Shown here one piece after another: positions 1 through 8,887 of a stretch of DNA of 64,000 nucleotides. Under the pieces are notes generated by a model, which did no database searches, was not told where the DNA came from, and saw only the letters and a list, made by a program, of their open reading frames with translations. Source of the stretch: Glaciibacter superstes DSM 21135 (GTDB lineage Bacteria; Actinomycetota; Actinomycetes; Actinomycetales; Microbacteriaceae); contig NZ_ATWH01000010.1 in the NCBI RefSeq assembly GCF_000421145.1, positions 62,001-126,000 on the forward strand, read 5' to 3'. The position numbers were made by a program, and so were the translations under genes. How positions within the stretch are numbered: the first letter of the stretch is position 1; every line of letters starts with the position of its first letter.

Positions 1-1287
1 GATGGCTGTGACGGCCAGAACCGGCGGAACCAGGCCGGCGATCAGGAAGGTCGGCGCCAGTCCGACCGCTTCGCCGACGGGTCCTGCAAGTGCCATCGAT
101 ACCGGCATGAGCGCCAGCGAGACAAAGAAGTCGAGACTCGATACTCGGCCGAGCATGGCCGGGGGTACCCGTCGCTGTAGGAGCGTGCCCCAGATCACCG
201 CACCAGCCGAAAACGTGAACCCGACCAGGAATAGCACCACGACCATGAGCCACAATTGAGAGGTGAGTCCGATGATCGCGATGGGGATGCATCCGGCTCC
301 CCAGAGCAGGTTCATGACGGTGAGATAACGACGAGGGAGTCGCAACGACGCAACCAGAATGGACCCGGCAGCGCCGCCGATGCCGAACGCCGCAAGTGCG
401 AGCGCAAATCCGCCTGGCCCACCGTGCGCCTGGTCTTTCACCGCAAAGGGGAGCAGCACTTCGATCGGTCCCATCAGCACCAGGGTCAGCAGGCAGAAGT
501 AGGCCAGTGTTCCGAACAGCCAGGGTGTTCGCACCATATAAACGAAGCCGTCCTTGACGTCGACGAGCACCGACATGAACGGATGCTGCGCTGGGGCATC
601 CGCTGCCGGTGGGTCACGTCTGAGCGGTGTTTGCCGAAGTATTACCAGTCCGGCTGCTGCCAGCAGTTGGGCGGCGATGATGAACACGAACGCGAGGCCG
701 GGGGAGAAGGCTGCGATGATCGCACTGGCTACCGCAGGACCCGCTGCCTGCATGATGATGGGACGCAGCATCCCCTCGACGCCGTTGGCGGCGAGCAGGA
801 GTTCTGGCGGAAGGATCGACGGCAACATCGCCGAGTACGCGGGGTAGAAGAACCCCTCCGCGATGCCCAACACGAACGAGATCACCGCCAGGTGCCAGAT
901 CTCCAGGCTGCCAGTGAGGGCCAGGAATGCCGCGACGGATATCGAGGCGACCTTGGTGCACTCGACAGCGATGAGAATGCGCCGTTGTGGAATGCGGTCG
1001 GCTGCAACACCACCGAACAAGACTGCCGCGACCATACCGATGGCGGACCCGGTCGCAACTGTCGACAGCTCGATGGGGCCTCCGCCGAGCTCGATCACCT
1101 GCCAGACGACGGCCACGAGCCACATGCCGGCGCCGAAGAGGGAGAGCGTGAGAGCGCTGACGAGGATGCGGTACTCGCCGTCGCGGAACGGCTGCGCGGC
1201 GCGTGGCAATCTCAGCCCGCGCCGACGAAGGGGCGGTGGGGTCTCGGAATTCGTTGGCTGCGGTGCGGCCTGCTCCTCTGCTGGCAC
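1..1287 (-). CDS. MFS exporter (DHA3/MFS_3 type), 3' end beyond the left edge
   Basis: The reverse strand is open from a GTG at 1287 to base 1, 429 codons without a stop. The protein is hydrophobic with repeated membrane segments. It has the MFS loop after the second helix (GGVAADRIPQRRILIAVE) and the PAYSAMLPSIL stretch typical of the EntS/MefA-like DHA3 group. That family exports drugs, macrolides or siderophores by proton antiport; the substrate here cannot be told. The first ~40 residues are proline- and arginine-rich and cytoplasmic. The GTG start was chosen because the frame upstream has no better start, and an AT-rich TATTCT lies just before it. It is divergent from the DUF6518 gene. 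The C-terminus lies outside the window. Family assignment is fairly sure; the start is less so. Confidence 0.85.
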   Translation of the reverse strand, partial: MPAEEQAAPQPTNSETPPPLRRRGLRLPRAAQPFRDGEYRILVSALTLSLFGAGMWLVAVVWQVIELGGGPIELSTVATGSAIGMVAAVLFGGVAADRIPQRRILIAVECTKVASISVAAFLALTGSLEIWHLAVISFVLGIAEGFFYPAYSAMLPSILPPELLLAANGVEGMLRPIIMQAAGPAVASAIIAAFSPGLAFVFIIAAQLLAAAGLVILRQTPLRRDPPAADAPAQHPFMSVLVDVKDGFVYMVRTPWLFGTLAYFCLLTLVLMGPIEVLLPFAVKDQAHGGPGGFALALAAFGIGGAAGSILVASLRLPRRYLTVMNLLWGAGCIPIAIIGLTSQLWLMVVVLFLVGFTFSAGAVIWGTLLQRRVPPAMLGRVSSLDFFVSLALMPVSMALAGPVGEAVGLAPTFLIAGLVPPVLAVTAI

Positions 1288-1356
1288 AGAATAAACACTG
1301 TCACGATCTACCGACAACGAACAGGGCCGAAGGCTCCTGCCCGTACGCTGACTATC

Positions 1357-1995
1357 GTGAACCGACCCCGCTCCGCGATCGACCGCACAAGCCGGGTGCC
1401 AGGGCTGCAACCCGTCCAGGCGCGACTGATGCCGCTGGTTGCCGCCATACTCGGCGGAGTGGCGGCCGGCGCGTTCGCCCGACTGCTTGACTCGGCTCTG
1501 CCTGCCCCGTGGAACACCCTCGCCAACCCGAGTGCGTTGTGGGGGCTGCTGCCGTTCGCGGCGGTGACGGCGCTTCGACTACGGGGCTGGCCGGCAGCAT
1601 CCGTCGGCGCCGCAGCCCTCGTCTCGATGGTCACAGCCTGGATCGTTCTTGCTCCGTCTCCGGCCTCAGGGCGAGAGGTCGTGTTATGGGGTGTCGTCGG
1701 CGTCTTCGCCGGAGCCCTCTGTGGTCTGGCCGGCGACTTGGTCCGCCGTAGCGCACCCTGGTTCCATCGCGTCGGCCTGGCGTTCATGGGTGGAGTCGTG
1801 CTCGGCGAGGCGCTCTATGGCATCCTCCTGATCGGCGGCCCCCAATGGTTGGTTGAAGGCGCGATCGGACTTGCGCTCCCGCTCGCTCTTGGCCGCCGGG
1901 CGAACGACCGGATTGCCGGAGGTGCCGGAGCGGTGTTGGTCGCCGCCGCGCTCTTCGCCGTCTACTTCGCATACGACGCGATCGCGGCGGCCTGA
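1357..1995 (+). CDS. DUF6518-type membrane protein
   Basis: A 212-residue, strongly hydrophobic protein with about six membrane segments and no catalytic motif that I can name. Its pattern (GGVAAGAFARLLD near the start, later LALPLALGRRAND) matches the actinobacterial DUF6518 family, whose function is unknown. The start is a GTG at 1357. A TACGCT box at 1343-1348 ends eight bases upstream and there is no Shine-Dalgarno sequence, so a leaderless transcript is likely. The same frame stays open far upstream, but that part is antisense to the MFS gene and is not coding. The gene is divergent from the MFS exporter and converges on the DUF3054 gene with a gap of only six bases. Confidence 0.7.
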   Translation: MNRPRSAIDRTSRVPGLQPVQARLMPLVAAILGGVAAGAFARLLDSALPAPWNTLANPSALWGLLPFAAVTALRLRGWPAASVGAAALVSMVTAWIVLAPSPASGREVVLWGVVGVFAGALCGLAGDLVRRSAPWFHRVGLAFMGGVVLGEALYGILLIGGPQWLVEGAIGLALPLALGRRANDRIAGGAGAVLVAAALFAVYFAYDAIAAA

Positions 1996-2001
1996 CGCTC
2001 G

Positions 2002-2382
2002 CTAACCCCGTGAACGGATGCGGCGGGCCAGGAGGGCGATACCGCGCCAGCCGAGCAGGAAGACGGCCAGGGTGAGCGTGGCGACGATGACGAACGCCAG
2101 CTGCGTGCCCTGGCCGGTCGCCACCCGCAGAAGCATGCCGACAAGGACGGTCGATACCCAGATGCCGATGCCGGTCCAGACGATCCGCCGCGGTGAACGC
2201 CAGGCACGCATGACGACCCACCCGACGAAGAGGCCGACCAGGAACGGCCACCAGGTTTCGAGCGCTCCGAGAAGACCTTCGTCGTGGGTGGCACGGCCGA
2301 TCAACACGAAGACGAGCACCAACACCACATCGATGACCGCCGCGACGATGACGGTTGCTGCACGCGCTCGTTCTGATGCCAT
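2002..2382 (-). CDS. DUF3054 family membrane protein
   Basis: A 126-residue protein with four predicted membrane helices. The features IGRATHDEG, WWPFLVGLFVGWVVMRAW and WTGIGIWVSTVLVGMLLR fit DUF3054, a small membrane family common in actinobacteria and of unknown function. The length is normal for the family. The ATG at 2382 is the natural start because the first helix begins within ten residues of it. The gene lies between convergent DUF6518 and the HbpS/GlcG gene and is separated from the latter by 45 bases, so the two could be co-transcribed. No function can be inferred from context. Confidence 0.75.
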   Translation of the reverse strand: MASERARAATVIVAAVIDVVLVLVFVLIGRATHDEGLLGALETWWPFLVGLFVGWVVMRAWRSPRRIVWTGIGIWVSTVLVGMLLRVATGQGTQLAFVIVATLTLAVFLLGWRGIALLARRIRSRG

Positions 2383-2427
2383 GCAGCAAGCCTATTGGCC
2401 TGGGTGACGCCTGCAGCAGTAGCTGTT

Positions 2428-2829
2428 CTACAGGGCCGCCAGGCCCGCTTCGGCCACAGTCTGGTCCTGCTCGCCTGAGCCACCACTGACCCCTATACCG
2501 CCGACCACGACGCCGTCGCGAGAAAGGGGAATACCCCCGGCGAAGATCATCACCTTGCCGCCGTTGCTGGCGTGGATGCCGTAGAACTGTTGGGTCGGCT
2601 GCGAGTTATCTCCGAGGTCTTTGGTCTGGATGTCGAAGGCGCGCGACGTCCAGGCCTTGTTGATCGAGATATCGATGCTGCCCATCCAGGCCCCGTCCAT
2701 GCGTACGTGCGAGATGAGCTGCCCACCCGCGTCGACGACAGCGATGTTCATCGGCTGGCCGATCTCCTCGGCCCGTTTCTCGGCGGCGGCGATGACGGTG
2801 CGGGCATTCGCGAGGGTCAGTGCTGACAT
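2428..2829 (-). CDS. HbpS/GlcG family (DUF336) protein
   Basis: A 133-residue cytoplasmic protein of the GlcG/HbpS (haem-degrading family, DUF336) fold. Visible family features are the N-terminal LTLANARTVIAAAEKRAEE helix, MNIAVVDAGGQLISHVRMDG, the substrate-loop GIHASNGGKVMIFAGGIPL, and the glycine-rich C-terminal VVVGGIGVSGGSGEQDQ. Members bind haem or corrinoids or act as accessory proteins of diol and glycolate use; the ligand here is unknown. The reading frame stays open upstream, but the true start is the ATG at 2829, preceded by AAAGGAG at proper spacing. The 5' leader just upstream is an unusual CA-rich tandem repeat, listed separately. Confidence 0.85.
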   Translation of the reverse strand: MSALTLANARTVIAAAEKRAEEIGQPMNIAVVDAGGQLISHVRMDGAWMGSIDISINKAWTSRAFDIQTKDLGDNSQPTQQFYGIHASNGGKVMIFAGGIPLSRDGVVVGGIGVSGGSGEQDQTVAEAGLAAL

Positions 2830-2840
2830 GGTGTGCTCCT

Positions 2841-2872
2841 TTGTGCTTGTGCTTGTGCTTGTGTGTGTGTGC
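2841..2872 (-). repeat. Hexamer plus dinucleotide repeat in the leader of the DUF336 gene
   Basis: On the plus strand three perfect copies of TTGTGC (2841-2858) run into a TG tract to 2872. In the mRNA sense this is a CACACA tract followed by GCACAA units that end directly at the AAAGGAG ribosome binding site of the DUF336 gene. Such a leader is poor in secondary structure. Repeats of this kind also slip during replication, so the spacing to the promoter could vary between strains. Confidence 0.8.
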
Positions 2873-2996
2873 TTTCGTGGACTCTTCCAACGTAGGGCGG
2901 TGAGGGCGCGGCGTCGACCCTTCGCTCCCACAGTGACTCGATCGGGGCGGCGCGATCGGGGCAGCGGGATCGGGATCTTTGCGCGCGGGGTGTGAG

Positions 2997-3491
2997 TCAG
3001 ACCAGCAGCGCGATGGTGAAGGACGCGGCGGCTGCTAGCGACGCCGCCGCGCGGAGGTGATTCCACCTGGTCCAGTTTCGCAGGTACCGTTCCCACACCG
3101 CGGCGGAACCCGGCGTGCCGACATCCGTTGCCGCCAGCGCATTGTTGAGCGGCACGTGGTACCCGGCGGTCATACCGATGGCGCCGCCGAGATAGAGAAC
3201 GGAGCCAGCCACCAGCAGCGCCGCAGTGGCGGTGCCCCAATTCAGAAACGCGTACAGCGTCAAGACGACGGCAAGGATGGCGGGTGCAAAGAGCATTGTC
3301 ATGAACGCGGGACGCACGGCCGACACATTGATCGACTGCATCGCCGCCATCCCGTGTTCCGCAGGCAGGCGACCGAGGCCGTGCATGATGAACGTGGAGA
3401 ACGCCAGGAACGCACCCGCCATCACGCCGCTCCCGAGCGCCGCGAGAATCGCAAGCATGACAAACACGATATTCATACCGTCACCATCCAC
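2997..3491 (-). CDS. DUF1772 / anthrone oxygenase family membrane protein
   Basis: A 164-residue protein (159 if the internal ATG at 3476 is used) with four membrane helices. The pattern SGVMAGAFLAFSTFIMHGL, QSINVSAVRPAF and VPLNNALA followed by WERYLRNWTRWNHLRAAA is that of DUF1772, a family that includes fungal anthrone oxygenase-like proteins. In bacteria the role is mostly unknown. Two starts are possible. The GTG at 3491 sits six bases after a TAGCGT box, which fits a leaderless message. The ATG at 3476 has only a weak purine-rich stretch upstream. The gene lies 44 bases downstream of the marR-type gene on the same strand. Confidence 0.8.
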   Translation of the reverse strand: MDGDGMNIVFVMLAILAALGSGVMAGAFLAFSTFIMHGLGRLPAEHGMAAMQSINVSAVRPAFMTMLFAPAILAVVLTLYAFLNWGTATAALLVAGSVLYLGGAIGMTAGYHVPLNNALAATDVGTPGSAAVWERYLRNWTRWNHLRAAASLAAAASFTIALLV

Positions 3492-3535
3492 ATCGTCACG
3501 CTACCCCGCACGGAAGTGGTTTCAGCCATCAGGAT

Positions 3536-4015
3536 TCAGCCGAGCCCGAGCAATCGGTGGTCCGGGTCGAGCGTGGTCAGCAGGCGTGCGCAGATCTCAC
3601 TCAGTTCTTCGACCTGGCGCGCAGTCAACGGGTCGAAGACAACCGCACGAACCTCCTCAACATGGCCAGGTGCGCTGGCGACGACCTTCGTCCATCCGTC
3701 GTCGGTGAGGGTGGCGATGGAGGCCCGCCCATCGGTGGGGGAGGTACTCCTGGCCAGGAAGCCCTGGTCGTCCAGTCTGCCGACGACGTGTGAGAGGCGC
3801 GACAGCGAGGAGTTGGTGCGGGAGGCGAGCTCGCTGAGGGCGAGGACCTTCCCCTCGCTTTCTGAGATCATCGCGAGCACGTAGTACTCGAAATGGCTGA
3901 GTCCTGCATCGCGCCTGAGCTCCGCCTCAAGGCGTCCGGGAAGCAGCATGGTCACCGCGACCAGCCGAAGCCAGGCCACTCGTTCGTCATCTGTCAGCCA
4001 GCGCGTTTTCGTCAT
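3536..4015 (-). CDS. MarR family transcriptional regulator
   Basis: A 159-residue winged-helix repressor of normal MarR length. The recognition region reads LALSELASRTNSSLSRLSHVV and is followed by the wing GFLARSTSPTDGRASIATLTDDG, where the conserved D-x-R-A of MarR proteins is visible. The N- and C-terminal helices would form the dimer interface. It is transcribed divergently from the NADP-type oxidoreductase gene at 4164. The 148-base gap holds repeated TTGaCGCTTCAA-like motifs over a clear promoter, so it probably represses that reductase and itself in response to a small ligand such as a phenolic or oxidant. The ligand is unknown. Confidence 0.9.
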   Translation of the reverse strand: MTKTRWLTDDERVAWLRLVAVTMLLPGRLEAELRRDAGLSHFEYYVLAMISESEGKVLALSELASRTNSSLSRLSHVVGRLDDQGFLARSTSPTDGRASIATLTDDGWTKVVASAPGHVEEVRAVVFDPLTARQVEELSEICARLLTTLDPDHRLLGLG

Positions 4016-4036
4016 GGTTGAATTCTAACAGTTAAC

Positions 4037-4094
4037 TTGACGCTTCAACCAAAACGGGCTATTGTTTAGTTGTCGCTTCAAGTAAGTGCTTGAA
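4037..4094 (+). promoter_or_regulatory. Promoter with repeated MarR-type operator motifs
   Basis: TTGACG (4037-4042) and TATTGT (4060-4065) are separated by 17 bases, a good housekeeping promoter for the rightward reductase gene. The -35 box lies in TTGACGCTTCAA (4037-4048), which recurs with one mismatch at 4070-4081, 33 bases or about three helical turns later. The second copy extends into a perfect inverted repeat, TTCAAG (4077-4082) and CTTGAA (4089-4094). AGTTAACT just upstream is also palindromic. A repressor bound to both copies would cover the -35 box and the start of transcription. The divergent MarR gene is the obvious candidate (inference). Confidence 0.75.
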
Positions 4095-4163
4095 CGAGGC
4101 AGGTTTTATCACTGACCAGCACGGATGCGACGCGCCAGACCCACCTCAACTTCAGGGAGAAAA

Positions 4164-4805
4164 ATGACTGACATCACCATCATCGGAAGCGGCAACATGG
4201 CCCGCGGCATCGGCACTCGCGCGGTGGCCGCCGGACGCGCTGTTCAGATTCTCGACCGCGACGAGACCAAGGCGGCTGCCCTTGCTGCCGAGCTCGGCGA
4301 CCAGGTGGCCTCCGGTGCCATCCAGGCCACGCCGGCCGGTGCCATCGTCGTGCTCGCCCTCCCGTTCGACGCTGCGAAAGAAGTTGTGACCGCCTACGGC
4401 GCCGCGCTCGCGGGCAAAACGATCATCGACATCACCAACCCTGTCGACTTCACGACCTTCGACTCGCTCGTCGTCGCCCCCGGCACCTCGGCCGCCGAGG
4501 AGATCGCAGCACTCGCAGACCAGGGCGCGAACGTTGTCAAGGCCTTCAACACGACCTTCGCCGGCACCCTGGTCGAGGGATCGGTCGACGGAATCCCGCT
4601 CGATGTCTTCATCGCATCCGATTCCGACGAAGCCAAGGCTGCCGTGTCGTCGTTCGTGTCCGCCGCCGGCCTCCGACCGATCGATGTCGGGCCCCTCCGC
4701 CGGGCCCGTGAGCTCGAAGGCTTCCAGTTCGTTCTGATGACGCTGCAGGCCGACCCTGCCCACGACAGCTTCAACTGGAACACCGGCCTGAAGGTTCTCG
4801 TCTAG
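4164..4805 (+). CDS. NADPH-dependent F420 reductase-like oxidoreductase
   Basis: A 213-residue Rossmann protein of the F420_oxidored/NAD-binding_2 group. The dinucleotide site is at the very N-terminus (ITIIGSGNMARGIG), followed by DRDETKAAALAAELG. Further conserved parts are VVLALPFDAAKEVV, IIDITNPVDF and the NVVKAFNTTFAGTL segment typical of F420H2:NADP oxidoreductases and their relatives. Whether it uses F420 or another acceptor cannot be read from sequence. The ATG at 4164 was preferred over an in-frame upstream ATG because AGGGAG precedes it and because the Rossmann strand must begin there. It is divergent from, and probably controlled by, the MarR gene. Confidence 0.85.
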   Translation: MTDITIIGSGNMARGIGTRAVAAGRAVQILDRDETKAAALAAELGDQVASGAIQATPAGAIVVLALPFDAAKEVVTAYGAALAGKTIIDITNPVDFTTFDSLVVAPGTSAAEEIAALADQGANVVKAFNTTFAGTLVEGSVDGIPLDVFIASDSDEAKAAVSSFVSAAGLRPIDVGPLRRARELEGFQFVLMTLQADPAHDSFNWNTGLKVLV

Positions 4806-4892
4806 CCTTTCTGGAGCAGGGACGGGTCGACGCAGCTGAGTGGCTCGCAGGAACCGCGTCAGTTCTCGCGGTAGAGTTTCATGTGGCCAGTA

Positions 4893-4910
4893 TGTCTTGA
4901 TGTCGAGCTA
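4893..4910 (+). promoter_or_regulatory. Imperfect palindrome upstream of sucC, shared with icd
   Basis: The core TCTTGATGTCGAGC lies about 80 bases before the sucC start. It matches the complement of the icd upstream site (TCTTGACATCGAGA) at 11 of 14 positions. A TACTTT box that could be the -10 overlaps its right end. A common regulator of TCA-cycle genes is inferred; the protein is not known from this window. Confidence 0.5.
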
Positions 4911-4983
4911 CTTTCCGACAACGGATGCTGCGCCGACCCACCCCCACCAGGCATGAACGCTGAACGCGGATTGGAAGAACAGC

Positions 4984-6153
4984 GTGGATCTTTACGAGTA
5001 CCAGGCCAGAGACCTGTTTGAACAGTATGGAGTCCCGGTTCTGCCGGGCATCATCGCGGACACTCCGGAGGAGGTGCGCGCAGCGGCCGAGAAGCTCGGC
5101 GGCGTAGTTGTGGTCAAGGCCCAGGTCAAGGTCGGCGGACGAGGCAAGGCCGGCGGCGTCAAGGTCGCCAAGACCCCGGATGAAGCTGAGGCAGCGGGCC
5201 GCGCCATTCTCGGTCTCGACATCAAGGGTCACACCGTCAACCGAGTGATGGTCGCCGGTGGCGCTCGCATCGCGCAGGAGTTCTACTTCTCCGTGCTGCT
5301 CGACCGGGCCAACCGCTCCTACCTCTCGCTGACCAGCGTCGAGGGCGGCATGGAGATCGAGATCCTCGCAGTGGAGAAGCCAGAAGCGCTCGCCCGCATC
5401 GAGGTCGACCCGCTCAAGGGCATCGACGCCGCGGCAGCCCGCGAAATCGCCATCGCCGCGAAGTTCCCTGCTGAGCTCGTTGACAAGGTCGCCGACGTGT
5501 TCGTCAAGCTGTACGAGGTGTACAAGGGAGAGGACGCGACCCTGGTCGAGGTCAACCCGCTCGTGCTGACAGAAGAAGGCGACATCATCGCCCTCGACGG
5601 CAAGGTCACGCTCGACGAGAACGCCGCATTCCGCCACCCCAAGCACGCCGCGCTCGAGGATGCTTCTTCTGCTGACCCGCTTGAGGCCAAGGCCAAGGAG
5701 AACGACCTCAACTACGTCAAGCTCGACGGCGAGGTCGGAGTCATCGGCAACGGTGCAGGGCTCGTCATGTCGACACTGGATGTCGTCGCATACGCGGGCG
5801 AAAGCCACGGCGGCGTCAAGCCGGCCAACTTCCTCGACATCGGTGGCGGAGCATCCGCTGAGGTCATGGCCGCCGGTCTCGACGTCATCCTCGGCGACCC
5901 GCAGGTCAAGGCCGTCTTCGTCAACGTCTTCGGCGGAATCACCGCCTGCGACGCCGTCGCGAAGGGTATCGTCGGCGCACTTGCCGAGCTCGGTTCCGCC
6001 GCGAACAAGCCACTGGTCGTACGACTCGACGGCAACAAGGTCGAGGAAGGCCGCCGCATCCTCAACGAGGCCAACCACCCGCTGGTCACCCAAGCCGCCA
6101 CCATGGACGAGGGCGCCGACAAGGCAGCCGAACTCGCCAACGCTGCCCGCTGA
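4984..6153 (+). CDS. sucC: Succinyl-CoA synthetase beta subunit
   Basis: The 389-residue beta subunit of ADP-forming succinyl-CoA synthetase, which makes succinate and ATP from succinyl-CoA in the TCA cycle together with SucD. The N-terminal ATP-grasp domain starts [18 protein letters not shown]; the lysine- and glycine-rich loop [12 protein letters not shown] is at residues 49-60; [14 protein letters not shown] supplies metal and nucleotide contacts. The C-terminal ligase-CoA domain contains [14 protein letters not shown] and [13 protein letters not shown]. Length and motifs are normal. The start is GTG, with GGAAGAACA as a modest ribosome site. sucD follows after 18 bases in the same operon. 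Confidence 0.98.
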   Translation: MDLYEYQARDLFEQYGVPVLPGIIADTPEEVRAAAEKLGGVVVVKAQVKVGGRGKAGGVKVAKTPDEAEAAGRAILGLDIKGHTVNRVMVAGGARIAQEFYFSVLLDRANRSYLSLTSVEGGMEIEILAVEKPEALARIEVDPLKGIDAAAAREIAIAAKFPAELVDKVADVFVKLYEVYKGEDATLVEVNPLVLTEEGDIIALDGKVTLDENAAFRHPKHAALEDASSADPLEAKAKENDLNYVKLDGEVGVIGNGAGLVMSTLDVVAYAGESHGGVKPANFLDIGGGASAEVMAAGLDVILGDPQVKAVFVNVFGGITACDAVAKGIVGALAELGSAANKPLVVRLDGNKVEEGRRILNEANHPLVTQAATMDEGADKAAELANAAR

Positions 6154-6168
6154 ATAGTTAAGGACTAG

Positions 6169-7074
<906 letters not shown>

Positions 7075-7090
7075 GAACGTTTGCATTCAG

Positions 7091-7125
7091 CTGAGCCCGT
7101 TTCCGCGCTGCGGAGACGGGCTCAG
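7091..7125 (+). terminator. Terminator after sucCD
   Basis: CTGAGCCCGTTTCCG pairs with CGGAGACGGGCTCAG across a five-base loop, 15 pairs with one G-U type mismatch, 16 bases after the sucD stop. There is no clear T-run, as is common in high-GC actinobacteria. Confidence 0.8.
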
Positions 7126-7177
7126 TGGTTGGAGATCGACGAGTGAAGTTCTTCGAACGATGGGCGATACTGGGAAC

Positions 7178-7282
7178 ATGGAAACCTTCCTCACCCTCGG
7201 CCTTGTCGCGTTTGTCTCCGTTGGTCTGCTGCTCGGAATCGCCGCTACCGTAGCGATGATCAAGGCGCCGTATCGCAAGTAG
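7178..7282 (+). CDS. Small single-helix membrane protein, 34 aa
   Basis: ATG at 7178 begins a 34-residue reading frame that is one hydrophobic helix (FLTLGLVAFVSVGLLLGIAA) followed by a short basic tail ending APYRK. A GATACT box at 7166-7171 ends six bases before the ATG, the geometry of a leaderless message. An in-frame ATG at 7160 exists but lies upstream of that box. It sits alone between the sucCD terminator and the convergent M23 gene. No function is known to me. Similar tiny membrane proteins are often missed by gene callers. The composition and leaderless promoter make it a plausible real gene. Confidence 0.5.
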   Translation: METFLTLGLVAFVSVGLLLGIAATVAMIKAPYRK

Positions 7283-7366
7283 CGGGCCCGCGCGGAGCTG
7301 ACCGAGATCCTGTCGGTGACGCTCTCGCGACGACCTTGCCACACTGGGTGACGCGCAGTGGGCGCT

Positions 7367-8658
7367 TTACTTCCGCAGCGCCGGGAACTCGGAGATGCTG
7401 TAGCCCACAGGGATTTCGTTGGTTCGTGGCCCTGAGGTCGCAGTCTTGACAACACTGTCACCGTCTGGCGAGAGCCCGCCGGTGGCAGTGAAGCTGTCAA
7501 TCACCCATGCCACATTGTCGGCTGTGAGGAGCGGGCCCGCTGCAGTTGGAAGTGCAGGTGCGCTTCGCTCGTGTTGCCCGAGTTGCCCAGCCGACCGATT
7601 TCCTGGCCCTTCTTGACGGTGTCGCCGACCTTCACCTGAGCAGAACCCTGCTGCATGTGCGCATAGAGGGCATAGACGCCGTTGCCCAGGTCGAGCACGA
7701 TCGAGTTCCCGGTGACATCGTCGACGGTTTCGACTTCGGTGAGAACCATCGGTGTTACATCGGGCTGGTCGGAAACCACTTTCACTACCGTCGCCTTCGC
7801 AACCGCGATCAGCGGCTGATCGAAAGCGAGATAGCTGGCGTTCAGGGCAGGGTCCCCTCGGTACGACTTCATTGATGTCGGGTCGATACGGAGGAAGTCG
7901 ATCGCGAACCGCTCTGCAGAAGTGACCCGGCCACCCACGGGAATCACCACATCGCTGTGCGCGTTGAGCGCTTCAGATTCCAACCCGTTGTTCGCAAACC
8001 AGTTCTCGCCCGCCAGTGGTGGCCCGATCACCACGGGGGTCTCGGTGCTCACAGCGAGGTAACCCCCGATCTGCGCCACCTGGTCTGGGTACTTCGAAGC
8101 GAGCCTCGGATCATTCGGTTTCGCGGGCGCGAACGTGGCACTGATGCGATGCGTGAACGTGGCCGGAACGGCCTTCCTGGTCGGGTAGGCGTCGCGGAAG
8201 ACGACGATCACGGTGCGTCCGGCCGGAATGTCCGTTTCAGCCAACGCCGACGAATTGCCGCCTGTCATCATCGTGTTGGCCGCGATGTGCTCCTGGTCCA
8301 GCGTCGCGATGACTGTGCCGCGGTCGTCGCCGGCAATGGTCTCCACCTTGGTCATCGTCGCATCCCGCGGTGCATCGTTGAAGACGCTGAGTTCGTACGC
8401 GACATAGTACTTGCCGTCTGAGGCCTTGACCGGAACGACCTCGGGCTCCAGCGCGCTGATGATGAGCGGCGAGAATTCCAGCTTGGTCTGATCCTGATAA
8501 CCCGGCAGGATCCCAGTGCCGACGGCACCAGACTTATCGGCCTCGATCGGTGTGGCTGTCGATACGGCACCCGCTCCTGTGCACGCGGCCAACAGCAGCA
8601 TGCATGCGACGCTGAGCGCCACAACCGTCAATCGGGCCGATGTGTGGAATTCCACCAT
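7367..8658 (-). pseudogene. M23-family peptidase-like lipoprotein, frameshifted near the 3' end
   Basis: The reading frame starts at 8658 with a lipoprotein signal (LLLAAC, Cys26). It has a long N-terminal domain of unknown role, then an M23/LytM-type domain: ERFAIDFLRID, NSIVLDLGNGVYALYAHM, and EAHLHFQL with the HxH metal motif. In the original frame it ends at 7501 after about 16 foreign residues. In another frame the family-like tail resumes (GPLLTADNVAWVIDSFTATG, then GYSISEFPALRK) and stops at 7367-7369. One missing base around 7540-7543 would restore a continuous protein of about 430 residues. The role would be cell-wall hydrolysis or, if metal ligands are incomplete, activation of hydrolases outside the membrane. 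The break may be a sequencing error or a real lesion affecting only the last tenth. Confidence 0.8.
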
Positions 8659-8887
8659 GTCGGTAGCATCCTCTGGGTCGATTCTGGGTCGATTCCGGTC
8701 GATCTAGGCATCGACGCGGTAGCCTGCGTCCTTGTCTCCTCGAACTCTACTGCGGTGGTGCCGTGAGTGTGTCGCTCGGCGGCTGTGCTGCCCGACGAGG
8801 GCCTGGGCTCGGAATGTCGGTCGATTTCTGCAACGCACGACGGGTGAGAGGGGGATGCCGGGTGCCTGCGGGTAGGCTCAGAGGCCG

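Noticed and set aside
256..1356. Upstream extension of the DUF6518 frame
   Set aside because: It lies antisense to the MFS gene and reads as charged, repetitive residues; the hydrophobic protein begins only after 1357.
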